Below are positions 19,103 to 27,554 of a stretch of 64,000 nucleotides of DNA, piece by piece. Below the pieces are notes generated by a model. The model was not told the origin of the DNA. It searched no databases and worked only from the letters and a program-made list of their open reading frames with translations. The first letter of the stretch is position 1, and each line of letters opens with the position of its first letter. The position numbers and the translations under genes were made by a program. The DNA is from an uncultured Leptolyngbyaceae cyanobacterium (GTDB taxonomy: Bacteria; Cyanobacteriota; Cyanobacteriia; Leptolyngbyales; Leptolyngbyaceae): NCBI GenBank assembly GCA_938023035.1, contig CALIDI010000002.1:62001-126000 (forward strand). The letters are read 5' to 3'.

Positions 19103-19930
19103 CTAAACAACCGGGCCGGCAGACAAAATGCCTGGACTAGCACGGTTGGGTGGAGGAGCTGGAGCCATCGGGCAAATCTGTAAACCGACCGGTGTGTGAA
19201 CTGGCACCGCCTCAATCTCAAACACCTGGCGCAGGTTGTCGGCAGTCAAAACGGTTTCTGGCGTGCCCAGTGCCCACAGGCTACCCTGGCAAAGCATGGC
19301 AATGCGATCGCTGTAACGGGCAGCCAGGTTAATGTCGTGCAGTACGGTGATTAATGTCAAACCCTGCTGACGATTCAAGCTTTTGAGTAATTCCAAGAGT
19401 TCTAGCTGGTAGCGTAAATCCAGGTAGGTGGTGGGTTCATCCAGCAGCAGTATTTGAGGGGCTTGGGCCAGGGCTAGGGCCAAAAAGGCCCGTTGGCGCT
19501 CTCCACCAGAAAGCTGCTCTAGGGGGCGATCGCCAAAATTCTGGAGTTGCGTTTGGGCCAAGGCCCACTCCACCTGGTTACGACCCTCCGCATCTAGATC
19601 CCACTGCCACCAGGGTTGGTGGGGCGTTCGTCCCCAACTGACGAGTTGCCGTACGGTTAAACCCTGGGGAACCGGCGATTGTTGCGGCAACATCGCCAAC
19701 TGCCGCGCGACAGCCTGCGTCGGCTGGGTATGAATGGGTTTGCCATTCAATAAAACAACGCCCTGGGTCGGCGTAAGCATTCGGCAAAGCAACTTCAGCA
19801 GCGTAGACTTGCCAGAACCATTGGCCCCCACAAGGCTCAGCCATTCACCCGGCTGCAAGTGTAGGTGCAGGTTTTGAATGATTGGGCGATCGCCATAGCC
19901 GCCAGTCAGATTGCAGGTTTCGAGGGACAT
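19103..19930 (-). CDS. ABC ATP-binding protein, FecE/BtuD/HmuV type
   Basis: From ATG 19930 the protein is 275 residues. Walker A GANGSGKSTLLKLL is near residue 36, the signature LSGGERQRA near 140, Walker B ILLLDEPTTYLD near 160, and the switch His in VLHDINLAARYSDR. This set is typical of ATPases driving iron-siderophore, heme and cobalamin importers, and the neighbouring FecCD permease fits. The C-terminal tail of about 25 residues is Pro-rich and unremarkable. An in-frame TTG at 19981 would add a Pro-rich leader unlike the family, so I prefer 19930, although no Shine-Dalgarno is visible. The permease gene ends 113 bases upstream in the direction of transcription. Confidence 0.92.
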   Translation of the reverse strand: MSLETCNLTGGYGDRPIIQNLHLHLQPGEWLSLVGANGSGKSTLLKLLCRMLTPTQGVVLLNGKPIHTQPTQAVARQLAMLPQQSPVPQGLTVRQLVSWGRTPHQPWWQWDLDAEGRNQVEWALAQTQLQNFGDRPLEQLSGGERQRAFLALALAQAPQILLLDEPTTYLDLRYQLELLELLKSLNRQQGLTLITVLHDINLAARYSDRIAMLCQGSLWALGTPETVLTADNLRQVFEIEAVPVHTPVGLQICPMAPAPPPNRASPGILSAGPVV

Positions 19931-20043
19931 AGGCTTGGGAGGGTGAAGGGGTAAGGGGTTGGAGGAGTCAAAAGCAATCAACCAAAACTTAACCTTAGAG
20001 CCAGGGAAAAGCTGGGTGAAGGGGTGAAGGAGATAATGATGAC

Positions 20044-21063
20044 CTAACGTTTGCCGCGCTGGTAAAGTAAGGCAATGAAAAGGGGCGCACCCAAAAGGGC
20101 CGTCACGGCTCCGACAGGGAGTTCAACCGGGGTGAGGCGAGCCAATAAATCGGCGGCGGTGAGCATCCAGGCTCCACCCAGGGTGGAGAGGGGCAAGACC
20201 CAGCGATAGTCGCTGCCCACAAAAAGCCGGACTCCGTTGGGAATGAGTAGGCCAACAAAGCCAACCAACCCAGCAATGCTGACGGCACCAGCCGTGAGCA
20301 GGGTGGCAAGGGCCGTGATGTAAAGCCGCGATCGCTGGAGCGAAATGCCTAAACTCACAGCAATGTCATCCCCTAGGGTGAGGCAATTGAGCGATCGCCC
20401 CAGGAGGCAGCCCGCCAGTAGGGCGATCGCCAGATAGGGAAATGCCATCGAAACTTCACGCCACCCGCGCCCATTCAGACTGCCTGCGAGCCAGACCAGA
20501 GCAGCTTGCACCCGCCCCTCTTCGGCCAGCAGCAGAAAAATAGTCTGAACCGCAAACAGCAAAGAACTGACGGCGACTCCACCTAAAATTAAACGCTCTA
20601 CGGCCACTCCATTCGAGGTGCGACCCAGGGTATAAACGACAAAGGCGGCTGTCACGGCACCCACCCAGGCAGCCAAGGGCACCCAGGTTTGCCATACCCC
20701 CAAGGTGATTAGAACAATTGCCACAATGCCTGCCCCAGCAGAGACGCCCAACAGATAAGGCTCGGCCAGCCCATTGCGCAACATCCCCTGAAGCAATGCC
20801 CCCGATAGGCCCAAGGCCGCCCCCACCAGCACACCCGCTAAAATTCGCGGGAGCCGCAGATCCCACACAATCACCTGATGGGTCGCATCACCGCTGCGCC
20901 AGAGCGCCTGCCAAACCTCACCCGGGGTCAGTGGGATTGCCCCTTGCATGAGAGCGGCCAGCATGGTGAATAGCAGAATGCCAACTAGCCATAGCAGCAT
21001 CAGTTGGTTGCTGATTGCCATCGGCCCAATTAATTGCCGTGACCGGATCTGAGTACTTTCCAC
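20044..21063 (-). CDS. FecCD-type ABC importer permease
   Basis: The protein is 339 residues from GTG 21063 and belongs to the BtuC/FecCD family, with about ten membrane helices. Family signatures include WDLRLPRILAGVLVGAALGLSGALLQGMLRNGLAEPYLLGVSAGAG split over adjacent helices, a GGVAVSSLL helix, GRSLNCLTLGDDIAVSLGI (the coupling region that touches the ATPase) and GLVGFVGLLIPNGVRL. It forms the inner-membrane channel for the ligand supplied by the lipoprotein at 15368. GTG 21063 has GAGG six bases upstream; a TTG at 21075 and an ATG at 21021 are the alternatives. A Fur-like palindrome lies just upstream (21083-21101). Confidence 0.93.
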   Translation of the reverse strand: MESTQIRSRQLIGPMAISNQLMLLWLVGILLFTMLAALMQGAIPLTPGEVWQALWRSGDATHQVIVWDLRLPRILAGVLVGAALGLSGALLQGMLRNGLAEPYLLGVSAGAGIVAIVLITLGVWQTWVPLAAWVGAVTAAFVVYTLGRTSNGVAVERLILGGVAVSSLLFAVQTIFLLLAEEGRVQAALVWLAGSLNGRGWREVSMAFPYLAIALLAGCLLGRSLNCLTLGDDIAVSLGISLQRSRLYITALATLLTAGAVSIAGLVGFVGLLIPNGVRLFVGSDYRWVLPLSTLGGAWMLTAADLLARLTPVELPVGAVTALLGAPLFIALLYQRGKR

Positions 21064-21082
21064 AAGAAACCTCAATTTAGAA

Positions 21083-21101
21083 AGATTCTCAATAAAAATC
21101 T
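21083..21101. promoter_or_regulatory. Candidate Fur-like operator upstream of the permease gene
   Basis: This 19-base imperfect palindrome has AGATT and AATCT outer arms, and its minus strand reads TTATTGAGAATC, which resembles iron-regulator boxes. It sits about 20 bases before the permease start, in the AT-rich 64-base gap after exbD. Iron repression would suit a TonB uptake locus. The match is by eye only. Confidence 0.35.
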
Positions 21102-21138
21102 ATAAGGAATTTTAGCAATAGCAATCATAGAGAAGAAC

Positions 21139-21549
21139 CTAGGGGCGGCGGGTGGCCATGGCTACCCGTGTCCTTGGTATTTTGCGCAGCTCATCCATAA
21201 CGGCAATCACGCGATCATGGGTAACGGCTCCATCCGCATTTAAAACCACGGTCAAATCCTGACCAGGCGTCAGCTGTTTTTTGAGCGCCCGTTCAAGCTG
21301 CTTTAGGGCGATCGCCTCCCGGTTCAAAAACAACTGCCCCTGCCGGTCAATCGTTAAAGTAGCGCGGCTTGACTTTTGAGGGGTCGCAGTCTGAGCCGTG
21401 GGCAAATTAACCAAAAGCCCTTCCTGGCGGGTCAAAAACAACGTGGACATGATAAAAAAAGCGAGAATTGCAAAAATTACATCAATCATCGGCACGATAT
21501 TGATCTGAGGGGAACCTTCTGGTTCATCAAGCACTCGGCGTTGGCGCAC
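21139..21549 (-). CDS. exbD: ExbD/TolR family biopolymer transport protein
   Basis: The protein is 136 residues if translation begins at GTG 21549, which has a perfect GGAGG (21556-21560) six bases upstream. It then overlaps the end of exbB by 23 bases. The layout is a short cytoplasmic N-terminus, one membrane helix containing the essential Asp (INIVPMIDVIFAILAFFIM) and a periplasmic domain with a closing VAMATRRP. ExbD works with ExbB as the proton-driven motor that energises TonB. Longer in-frame starts lie inside exbB and are unlikely. The overlap points to coupled translation and fixed stoichiometry with ExbB. Confidence 0.92.
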   Translation of the reverse strand: MRQRRVLDEPEGSPQINIVPMIDVIFAILAFFIMSTLFLTRQEGLLVNLPTAQTATPQKSSRATLTIDRQGQLFLNREAIALKQLERALKKQLTPGQDLTVVLNADGAVTHDRVIAVMDELRKIPRTRVAMATRRP

Positions 21550-22186
21550 GGCGGGCCTCCTTTTGTTTGTAGCGACGGCGGTAAAGTAGCTCAATTGCAG
21601 CCGCATATTCTTGAATGCGAGCTAGCTGGCGCAGATAAAACCCGCGAAAAGTATTCGCAAAAAACAGAGTGACTAACGCAACCACTAGCCCCAAAGCAGT
21701 CGAAGTTAATGCTTCACTAATGCCAGAGGTAACACCGACGGTGCGGTTACCACTCAAATCTCCCAAATTGAGCGATGCAAAGGATTGAATCAGTCCCAAA
21801 ACGGTACCCAGTAACCCCAGCAGTGGTGACAAGCTAATAATTGTATCGAAGACATTGCTAAACCGTTTCAATATCGGAACTTCTGCTTGAATCGCCCCCT
21901 CCATTGCTAAGCAAAATTCCTCTGGCGCCGCATCCTCCAGCGACAGGGCTTCTAGAAAGATCCGGGCAACCGGCAGATCCACTGACCGTTTTAGCTTCTC
22001 AATCGCCAAATCAGGATCTTCACGATACAACTCCATGACTTGTCGTAGCGTCTTATCCTGCCGTCGCAAAATGCGCGTCCAGAAAACAATACGCTCTCCG
22101 ATGAGGGCGATCGCTACCACTGAAAAAATCATTAGTGGCCAAGCAACAATCCCTGCTGCGATTAAAATCTCACCGAGTCGAACCAT
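21527..22186 (-). CDS. exbB: ExbB/TolQ/MotA proton-channel protein
   Basis: The 219-residue protein has three membrane segments, at about 7-30, 107-130 and 150-175. Family motifs are FSVVAIALIGERIVFW in the first helix, ISLSPLLGLLGTVLGLI in the second, and GISEALTSTALGLVVALVTLFFAN in the third. ExbB forms the pentameric scaffold around an ExbD dimer and uses the proton gradient to power TonB. Genetic context (exbD overlap, permease, ATPase, receptor, binding protein) assigns it to TonB rather than Tol. It is the first gene of the minus-strand run and is divergent from the TonB gene. Confidence 0.92.
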   Translation of the reverse strand: MVRLGEILIAAGIVAWPLMIFSVVAIALIGERIVFWTRILRRQDKTLRQVMELYREDPDLAIEKLKRSVDLPVARIFLEALSLEDAAPEEFCLAMEGAIQAEVPILKRFSNVFDTIISLSPLLGLLGTVLGLIQSFASLNLGDLSGNRTVGVTSGISEALTSTALGLVVALVTLFFANTFRGFYLRQLARIQEYAAAIELLYRRRYKQKEARRAPTPSA

Positions 22187-22741
22187 GGCTTTTACCGAGA
22201 CGGACTAGGAACGGGTCATATCACAATCCAAGCTTGCTTACCAAGAGAGCCGGATGCCCTCGTGTTTTACTCAATGCTCCAACAAAAGCTAGAAGAAGCT
22301 CCAGGAACGTGAGAAGTAAGCCTCAAAGACATAGCACAACGACACCCTGTCGATAAAATCCATCACGAGGTCGATTTCTGCCCAGGTTCAACCTGGATGC
22401 AAAAACATAGAGAGTTTAGACAAGGCCTGCGGTTCTCATCCCAATAAGAGCAGACTCGAATCAAACGCACTATACCCTCATTTGAGAATAGATTGCAAGA
22501 AGATTGCGCTTCTAGTCATCCCATTACGGATCCTATCGAGTGCCCTGAGCATCCCTCAAGAGCTGAAAATCTTTCTGGGCAAGCCGTTTGGCGATTGACT
22601 GAAAGTTAGGCTCTGAGTAGATTCAGCGTGTCTTTCAAAGTGTTATCTGACGGCTAAACGCCTATTGAATAATACTTGCAATAATTTTGAGGAATGCTCT
22701 ATGATTAAGCTTCAGCACTAGCCACTGTCAAGCCCCGATTT
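22187..22741. other. Divergent regulatory spacer between exbB and tonB
   Basis: No gene is evident in these 555 bases. The right end carries a good promoter for the TonB gene (22676-22705) set in an AT-rich stretch (TATTGAATAATACTTGCAATAATTTTGAG in pieces from 22662 on) that could hold a Fur site. I see no distinct promoter for exbB. Confidence 0.45.
22676..22705 (+). promoter_or_regulatory. Sigma70-type promoter for the TonB gene
   Basis: TTGCAA at 22676-22681 and TATGAT at 22700-22705 are separated by 18 bases, and the predicted transcript start lies about 30 bases before the ATG. The AT-rich repeats around the -35 box (AATAAT, AATAATTTTGAG) resemble iron-regulator sites in cyanobacteria; this part is inference. 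Confidence 0.5.
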
Positions 22742-24097
22742 ATGAAACCGATTTCGCTCATCCAATCTCAGCGAGCCAAAGAGCGCCACAATTTGCGCTT
22801 GTTTTTAGCTTGGAGTTTAACGAGTTCCGCGCTGGTTCATGTGCTGGCGCTCTATGCTCATGTGCAGATCGGTTGGAGTGGGTCTCCTCCTGAACAAGAG
22901 ATTGAAATTATTGTGGCTGCACCCGAAGATGAGTTGGCGATCGCGGACTCAGACACCCCAGCCGATTCCCAACTGGCAGGCGAATCAACAGTCGAGGGCA
23001 ATGCGGGTGGCGATGGCCAAATTGAGCTAGCGACCTTAACCGTTGCCGCCGTTCCGGCGGTTCTCCCGCCCCAACTGCCGCTGTCAGAGGTGACACCGCA
23101 GCCGCCTGAGCCAGAAATGATGAAGGAGTCGGTCGAACCCCAGCCTATAGACGCTCAAAAGCCAGAAACTCAAAACTCGGAAACTCAAAAACCAGAAACC
23201 CAAAACCCAAAAACAGAAGCGCAACCCCAATCACCGTCTATATCAGAGACCCTTACCCATTCCCAGAATCAGGCGGTGCCTAACCCAGCATCCCCAGCGA
23301 ATCAACCCGGTGGCCGCTCAACTCAACGGGGGATTGCTCAAGAGTCGGGGTTAGGACTGAACCCTGGCCCTGGTCAGGGAGAAACGGGAGCACCTGGCCG
23401 CGGCAAAACTGAAGGCACAGGTCAACCGGGCGATCGCAAACAGTCAGAACCAAAGTCTGAGCCAGTTGCCGTCAGAGAAACCCCAAAACCTGCCCCTGAT
23501 AGTACCCCCAAGCGCCCTAGCTGCATCAGTTGCCCCCTGCCTAGCTTTGGGGGACAAGAGGGCAGCGCCCGGGTAACTTATGATATCGATGCTAATGGCA
23601 ACGTGATTAATGTGCGACTACGGCAACCCAGTGGAGATCCTGCGGTTGATCGCGCCACACTAGAAGCCGTGAAAAAGTGGAAGTTTATGCCCTCGGCAAC
23701 GGGCTACCAAAATGTGCGGCAACGCCTCACCTTTGAAGAAGAGGGATCCAAGTTTCAACAGGAGCAGAAGCACCGTCGCCGGCGTGAGGCGCAAGAACGC
23801 CAGATAGCGGAAGAAGGCCGTCGCCAGCAGCAAGTAGCGGAAGCACGCCGCCGAGCAGAGGCAGAAGCAACCAAACCGCTATCGAAGGATCCCCTTCAGT
23901 CGCCCTCTGAAGCTCCTGAGAAACCGGTGACTAAAGAGCCATCCCAGCCTATCGCTCCGGCTCCAACCCCTGAGGTGTCAGTACCTGCACCCGAACCGCC
24001 CCCTCCAACTCCAGAGCCACCGCCGTCCCCTCCGGCTCCAGAGCCACCGCCTGTGCCACTTCCTGAGCCTGCCTCTGAAGCGAGTGATGGAGGCTGA
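22742..24097 (+). CDS. tonB: TonB family energy transducer with internal TonB domain
   Basis: The 451-residue protein has an N-terminal anchor helix at about 20-42 and an acidic then Pro/Gln/Thr-rich spacer (about 50-255, with short PETQN repeats). The TonB C-terminal domain lies at about 258-334 (CISCPLP, GSARVTYDIDANGNVINVRLRQPSGD, ATLEAVKKWKF). Unlike classic TonB, this domain is followed by a charged coiled coil (about 338-375, rich in RRRE/QERQ) and a Pro-Glu-rich tail of about 70 residues. TonB spans the periplasm and carries ExbBD energy to outer-membrane receptors. The gene faces away from exbB-exbD and the uptake genes, and the shared spacer suggests co-regulation. The coiled-coil extension is known in other cyanobacterial TonB proteins as far as I recall; the Pro-rich tail is longer than expected. 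Confidence 0.88.
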   Translation: MKPISLIQSQRAKERHNLRLFLAWSLTSSALVHVLALYAHVQIGWSGSPPEQEIEIIVAAPEDELAIADSDTPADSQLAGESTVEGNAGGDGQIELATLTVAAVPAVLPPQLPLSEVTPQPPEPEMMKESVEPQPIDAQKPETQNSETQKPETQNPKTEAQPQSPSISETLTHSQNQAVPNPASPANQPGGRSTQRGIAQESGLGLNPGPGQGETGAPGRGKTEGTGQPGDRKQSEPKSEPVAVRETPKPAPDSTPKRPSCISCPLPSFGGQEGSARVTYDIDANGNVINVRLRQPSGDPAVDRATLEAVKKWKFMPSATGYQNVRQRLTFEEEGSKFQQEQKHRRRREAQERQIAEEGRRQQQVAEARRRAEAEATKPLSKDPLQSPSEAPEKPVTKEPSQPIAPAPTPEVSVPAPEPPPPTPEPPPSPPAPEPPPVPLPEPASEASDGG

Positions 24098-24271
24098 GTC
24101 GTTAATCGTCAATTGGGCGATCGCCACATAGCCACTTTCATGAAGAATGTGGCAACGGCGAGTCAAAAAGTCTGCTCAGCATGAGCGGATAAAAACGGGT
24201 TTTGTCCTCAGCTTTCTAGTCAAAGCAATGCGTTCTGCCACAGCCGCTAGGGTTAAGAATGCTCAATCGCA

Positions 24272-24553
24272 TTAGCCGTTATTCTTTTCTTCTGCTTGGA
24301 TGGCAATAGAATCGGCATCGGCCTCCAGAGTTTCTTGGATAAACAGACGCGCCAGTCGATCGTAGGTGCCGGCCCCAATATACTTGGGATATTTGTGCTC
24401 ACGACTGTAAAGCCAGATCAACTCATCGCACAGAAAGATCCGGATGTCTTCCGTCCACCTTTTACAGGCCGGAATCCGAGATTTGGCTGCTTCCAGGGCC
24501 TCGATCCAGCGTTCATATTCCTGGGTAAAGTCACGGGCAACGACTTTGAACAT
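24272..24553 (-). CDS. Small hypothetical protein
   Basis: The 93-residue protein is soluble and mixed alpha/beta by composition, rich in Glu, Arg, Tyr and Trp, with two Cys (PACKRW, FLCDELIW). I do not recognise a family. The regular, conserved-looking segment EDIRIFLCDELIWLYSREHKYPKY suggests a real gene. It lies 57 bases downstream of gpsA on the same strand and so may be the last gene of a lipA-gpsA transcript. No strong ribosome site is visible at 24553. Confidence 0.6.
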   Translation of the reverse strand: MFKVVARDFTQEYERWIEALEAAKSRIPACKRWTEDIRIFLCDELIWLYSREHKYPKYIGAGTYDRLARLFIQETLEADADSIAIQAEEKNNG

Positions 24554-24609
24554 GAGTTTATAGATGAATTAGATGAATTGAGCGACAAGAGTGAATTGAG
24601 TGATAAGGG

Positions 24610-25566
24610 CTAACCAATCTCTGGTTTAGATGACCGCTCCATCAGATTTGCCAAGGCTGTTTGGGGGGTCGTTTCTCCTCGAAGTACCCGATTCACCTCC
24701 TGGGAGATGGGGGCACGAATTCCCTGCTGGGTTGCCAGATTCACTAAAATTGGGGCCGTATTGACTCCTTCAGAGGTTCCTTCTAAGTCCTGCAAGATGG
24801 CATCCAGAGTTTTACCCTGGGCTAGCCCATACCCTACCCGATAATTGCGGCTCAGGGGGCTGTTGCAGGTTGCCATTAAATCTCCAATGCCTGCCAGGCC
24901 ATAAAATGTTTCGGGTTTGGCTCCCCAGTGGCAGCCGATCCGTAAGATTTCTGCCAGACCACGGGTAATCAGGGCGGCTTTTGCGTTCATGCCTAGTTGC
25001 AGGCCGTCACAGGCTCCCACGGCGATCGCGATGACGTTCTTCAAAGTGCCGCCAAGCTCTACCCCCAGTGGGTCTGGATTTGTGTAAACCCGAAATTGCT
25101 TAGAAGACAGAGCCTGCTGAATGAAGGTTGCTGCCGCTGCATCTGTACTAGCAACCACGGTTGCAGCCGGTAACCCCTGCTGAATCTCTTTCGCCAGATT
25201 TGGCCCAGAGAGAACCGCGATCGCGTTTTCTGGAAACTGCTCCTGCCAAATTTGAGAGGGGAGACGAGGCAACTGACCCGCTTGAGACTGCGGCTCAAGC
25301 CCCTTTGTCGCCGAAAGTACTAGAGCTTTGGGGGGGATCTGGCAATGCTGCACCTGCTCGACAACGGCAGCCACCCCCCGCATCGAAACGGCTGAAATTA
25401 CCAAATCAGCATGGCTTAAAACCTCTGGCAAGCGATCGCGATCGCGACGGGGAGACCAGAGGCGCACTAAATGTCCCTGGCCTTCGGCTAATTTGGCCAG
25501 GGTCGAGCCCCACGCTCCAGCACCTAAAACAGCGATCGTCAGTGAGAGTGCAGGCAAATCGGTCAT
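24610..25566 (-). CDS. gpsA: NAD(P)-dependent glycerol-3-phosphate dehydrogenase
   Basis: The 318-residue protein is a full-length GpsA. The nucleotide-binding motif [12 protein letters not shown] is at about 13-24, with [43 protein letters not shown] carrying the catalytic Lys, [12 protein letters not shown] and [13 protein letters not shown] following. It reduces dihydroxyacetone phosphate to sn-glycerol 3-phosphate, the backbone for membrane glycerolipids. Its ATG overlaps the TGA of lipA by four bases (ATGA), a sign of translational coupling. Confidence 0.97.
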   Translation of the reverse strand: MTDLPALSLTIAVLGAGAWGSTLAKLAEGQGHLVRLWSPRRDRDRLPEVLSHADLVISAVSMRGVAAVVEQVQHCQIPPKALVLSATKGLEPQSQAGQLPRLPSQIWQEQFPENAIAVLSGPNLAKEIQQGLPAATVVASTDAAAATFIQQALSSKQFRVYTNPDPLGVELGGTLKNVIAIAVGACDGLQLGMNAKAALITRGLAEILRIGCHWGAKPETFYGLAGIGDLMATCNSPLSRNYRVGYGLAQGKTLDAILQDLEGTSEGVNTAPILVNLATQQGIRAPISQEVNRVLRGETTPQTALANLMERSSKPEIG

Positions 25567-26456
25567 AGTTCTGCCGATAACTGCACCAAACGCGGGTGGC
25601 TCGTCATCAGAGCACGCACTTGCTCAGCATGGTAAGAGCTACGGGTCAACGGCGAGGCCACCACCTGCAAAAAGCCCAGCGTTGAGCCGTGCTCACGCCA
25701 GGCATCAAATTGGGCTGGGGTAACAAATTGTTGGACATCTAAATGCTTTTGCGTGGGTTGCAGGTATTGGCCAATTGTGAGGATGTCACAATCTACCTGG
25801 CGCAGATCCTGCATCACGCCGCGCACTTCCCCATCACTTTCACCAAGGCCCACCATTAAGCCTGACTTGGTGTAAATCCAGGGAGCCAGTTGGCGCACCC
25901 GTTGGAGTAACTCCAGCGATCGCCCATAATGCCCCTGGGGACGCACTCGCCGATACAACCGTGGCACTGTCTCAATGTTGTGATTCAGCACCTCTGGATT
26001 CGCTTGCACAATAGTTGCCAAGGCATCCCAGTTGCCACAAAGATCAGGAATCAAAACCTCAATTGTTGTTTCAGGTGCAACCACCCGAATTGCTTGAATG
26101 CAATGGTAAAACTGCTCAGCCCCGCCATCCGGCAAATCGTCTCGATTCACCGATGTCACAACCACATGCCTCAGCCCCATGCGTCGCACAGCTTCGGCTA
26201 AACGGCCCGGTTCCGTCGGGTCAAGCGGTTTTGGCTTTTTCTCAAAATCAATATCGCAGTAAGGGCAAGCACGAGTACAGGCAGGCCCCATAATCAAAAA
26301 TGTGGCCGTACCATTGTTGAAGCATTCACCAATATTGGGACAAGACGCTTCTTCACAGACCGTATTCAGCCCTAAATCGCGCAGTACCTCTTTAACAGTT
26401 CCAACCCGTTGCCATTGAGGGGCTTTGACCCGTAGCCAGTCAGGTTTAACGACCAC
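25563..26456 (-). CDS. lipA: Lipoyl synthase
   Basis: The 297-residue protein is a radical-SAM lipoyl synthase. Cys34, Cys39 and Cys45 ([12 protein letters not shown]) bind the auxiliary 4Fe-4S cluster that donates sulfur; Cys60, Cys64 and Cys67 (CTRACPYC) bind the SAM cluster. A late RSSYHAE supplies the conserved Ser ligand region. It inserts two sulfur atoms into protein-bound octanoyl groups on lipoyl domains. Length and motif spacing are normal. Cyanobacteria often carry two lipA paralogues, and which one this is cannot be decided here. It is the first gene of the pair with gpsA. Confidence 0.96.
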   Translation of the reverse strand: MVVKPDWLRVKAPQWQRVGTVKEVLRDLGLNTVCEEASCPNIGECFNNGTATFLIMGPACTRACPYCDIDFEKKPKPLDPTEPGRLAEAVRRMGLRHVVVTSVNRDDLPDGGAEQFYHCIQAIRVVAPETTIEVLIPDLCGNWDALATIVQANPEVLNHNIETVPRLYRRVRPQGHYGRSLELLQRVRQLAPWIYTKSGLMVGLGESDGEVRGVMQDLRQVDCDILTIGQYLQPTQKHLDVQQFVTPAQFDAWREHGSTLGFLQVVASPLTRSSYHAEQVRALMTSHPRLVQLSAEL

Positions 26457-26621
26457 GATTTTGCTTGATCCTTCGCATCAGAGTTTCTTACTCATCCTAC
26501 CAAGCAAATTACCGATGACCTAGCAAATGTTTCAAGGGTCTTTCTTCAACCTCGCCCGCAGCCAGAGCTGTTTCTGCATTGACAGAACCGACAAAAACAA
26601 CCGGTTCTGAAGTAGACGCTA

Positions 26622-26933
26622 TCAGAGCACCTGAACCAGCAACCCCATCCACATATCGGCAGGATTGGAGTAGTAATGAATTTGCTCAACACGATAGCGG
26701 AAAGGAATTGTGCCTGTCTTTAGAACCAGATAATCTCCTGGCTTCACTCCACGACCCTGGGCAGTGACATAACCCCGATAAGGGGAATCGGCCTGCTCAA
26801 AAACGTAGTCAACACCCGCCTGATGATGGGTGTAGTCATGGGTTTTAGGATTCTTGCGGGAAACCCAATTGAATGACTCCAGTAAAGGGAGTAAAGGGCT
26901 TTGCTTTGTTGCTCTGACCTGTTGAACTGTCAT
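26622..26933 (-). CDS. Small hypothetical protein, conserved-looking
   Basis: From ATG 26933 the protein has 103 residues; AAGGA lies about 8 bases upstream, so this start is better than an in-frame start at 26960. The sequence is soluble, with a beta-rich C-terminal half (VKPGDYLVLKTGTIPFRYRVEQIHYYSNPADMW in pieces) that resembles a small beta-barrel such as an OB- or SH3-like fold. I do not recognise the family. The gene stands alone after lipA in gene order, in the same direction. An unusual nested inverted repeat lies about 100 bases upstream (27014-27076). Confidence 0.6.
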   Translation of the reverse strand: MTVQQVRATKQSPLLPLLESFNWVSRKNPKTHDYTHHQAGVDYVFEQADSPYRGYVTAQGRGVKPGDYLVLKTGTIPFRYRVEQIHYYSNPADMWMGLLVQVL

Positions 26934-27554
26934 AAAGTTATCCTTTCTGCAGGGTATCAAAAGTCTGACCTATCGCGATACAGGACAACGCACCCTCTAC
27001 ATCAAACATCACAAAGGTTTCAGGTGTTTCACTTACCTTTCATAAAGGTAAGCAGGTTCACGATAAAACCTTGTGCAGAATGTGACACTTCCACGCCTGT
27101 ACCCACTTTTCCTGACGAGAGGGCGCGGATCCTGCCTAAGAAGCAATGAGGAACGCACGGTATCATCTTAAATCTGCCCTGTTAATCGATTGTGACTAAC
27201 AAGTCTAGCAACGCTTGCCGGAATACGCGCAAAGGCAACAGATATTAAACAAAAATTGCTCAGGTTCTAAGAGAAATACCTGAATTTCTCTAGAAAAACC
27301 CTAACCTAGCAGGGACAGGCATACAAAATTCAGGGTTTAGGACTGAAAGATACTGCAATCAAGGTTTTCAGAACTTTCGATTGTCGGAACAATCGCATCG
27401 ATTGATTCTATAAAATGAACTATAGTGATTGCTCTGCCTAGTCAATATCCCCAATCTGGGGGAATTTGTGTAGTTGGGTGTTATGACTTTCGGTAGAAGG
27501 GTGGGTACCTTACTGTGAGTGGATAGGTTTTACAGTCTGAGCGGGTAGTGGCAG
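26934..27554. other. Long divergent spacer with nested inverted repeat
   Basis: About 620 bases separate the small hypothetical gene from the GT-C gene. The left part contains the inverted repeat at 27032-27052. The rest is AT-rich (TATAAAAT at about 27410) and may carry promoters, but I cannot assign -35/-10 pairs with confidence. Confidence 0.4.
27014..27076. promoter_or_regulatory. Nested inverted repeat, possible operator or RNA hairpin
   Basis: CTTACCTTT (27032-27040) and AAAGGTAAG (27044-27052) form a perfect 9-bp inverted repeat with a 3-base centre. AAGGTTT about 15 bases to the left and AAAACCTT about 16 bases to the right form a second, outer pair. There is no T-tract, so an operator for the minus-strand gene starting at 26933, or a structured leader, is more likely than a terminator. 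Confidence 0.4.
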
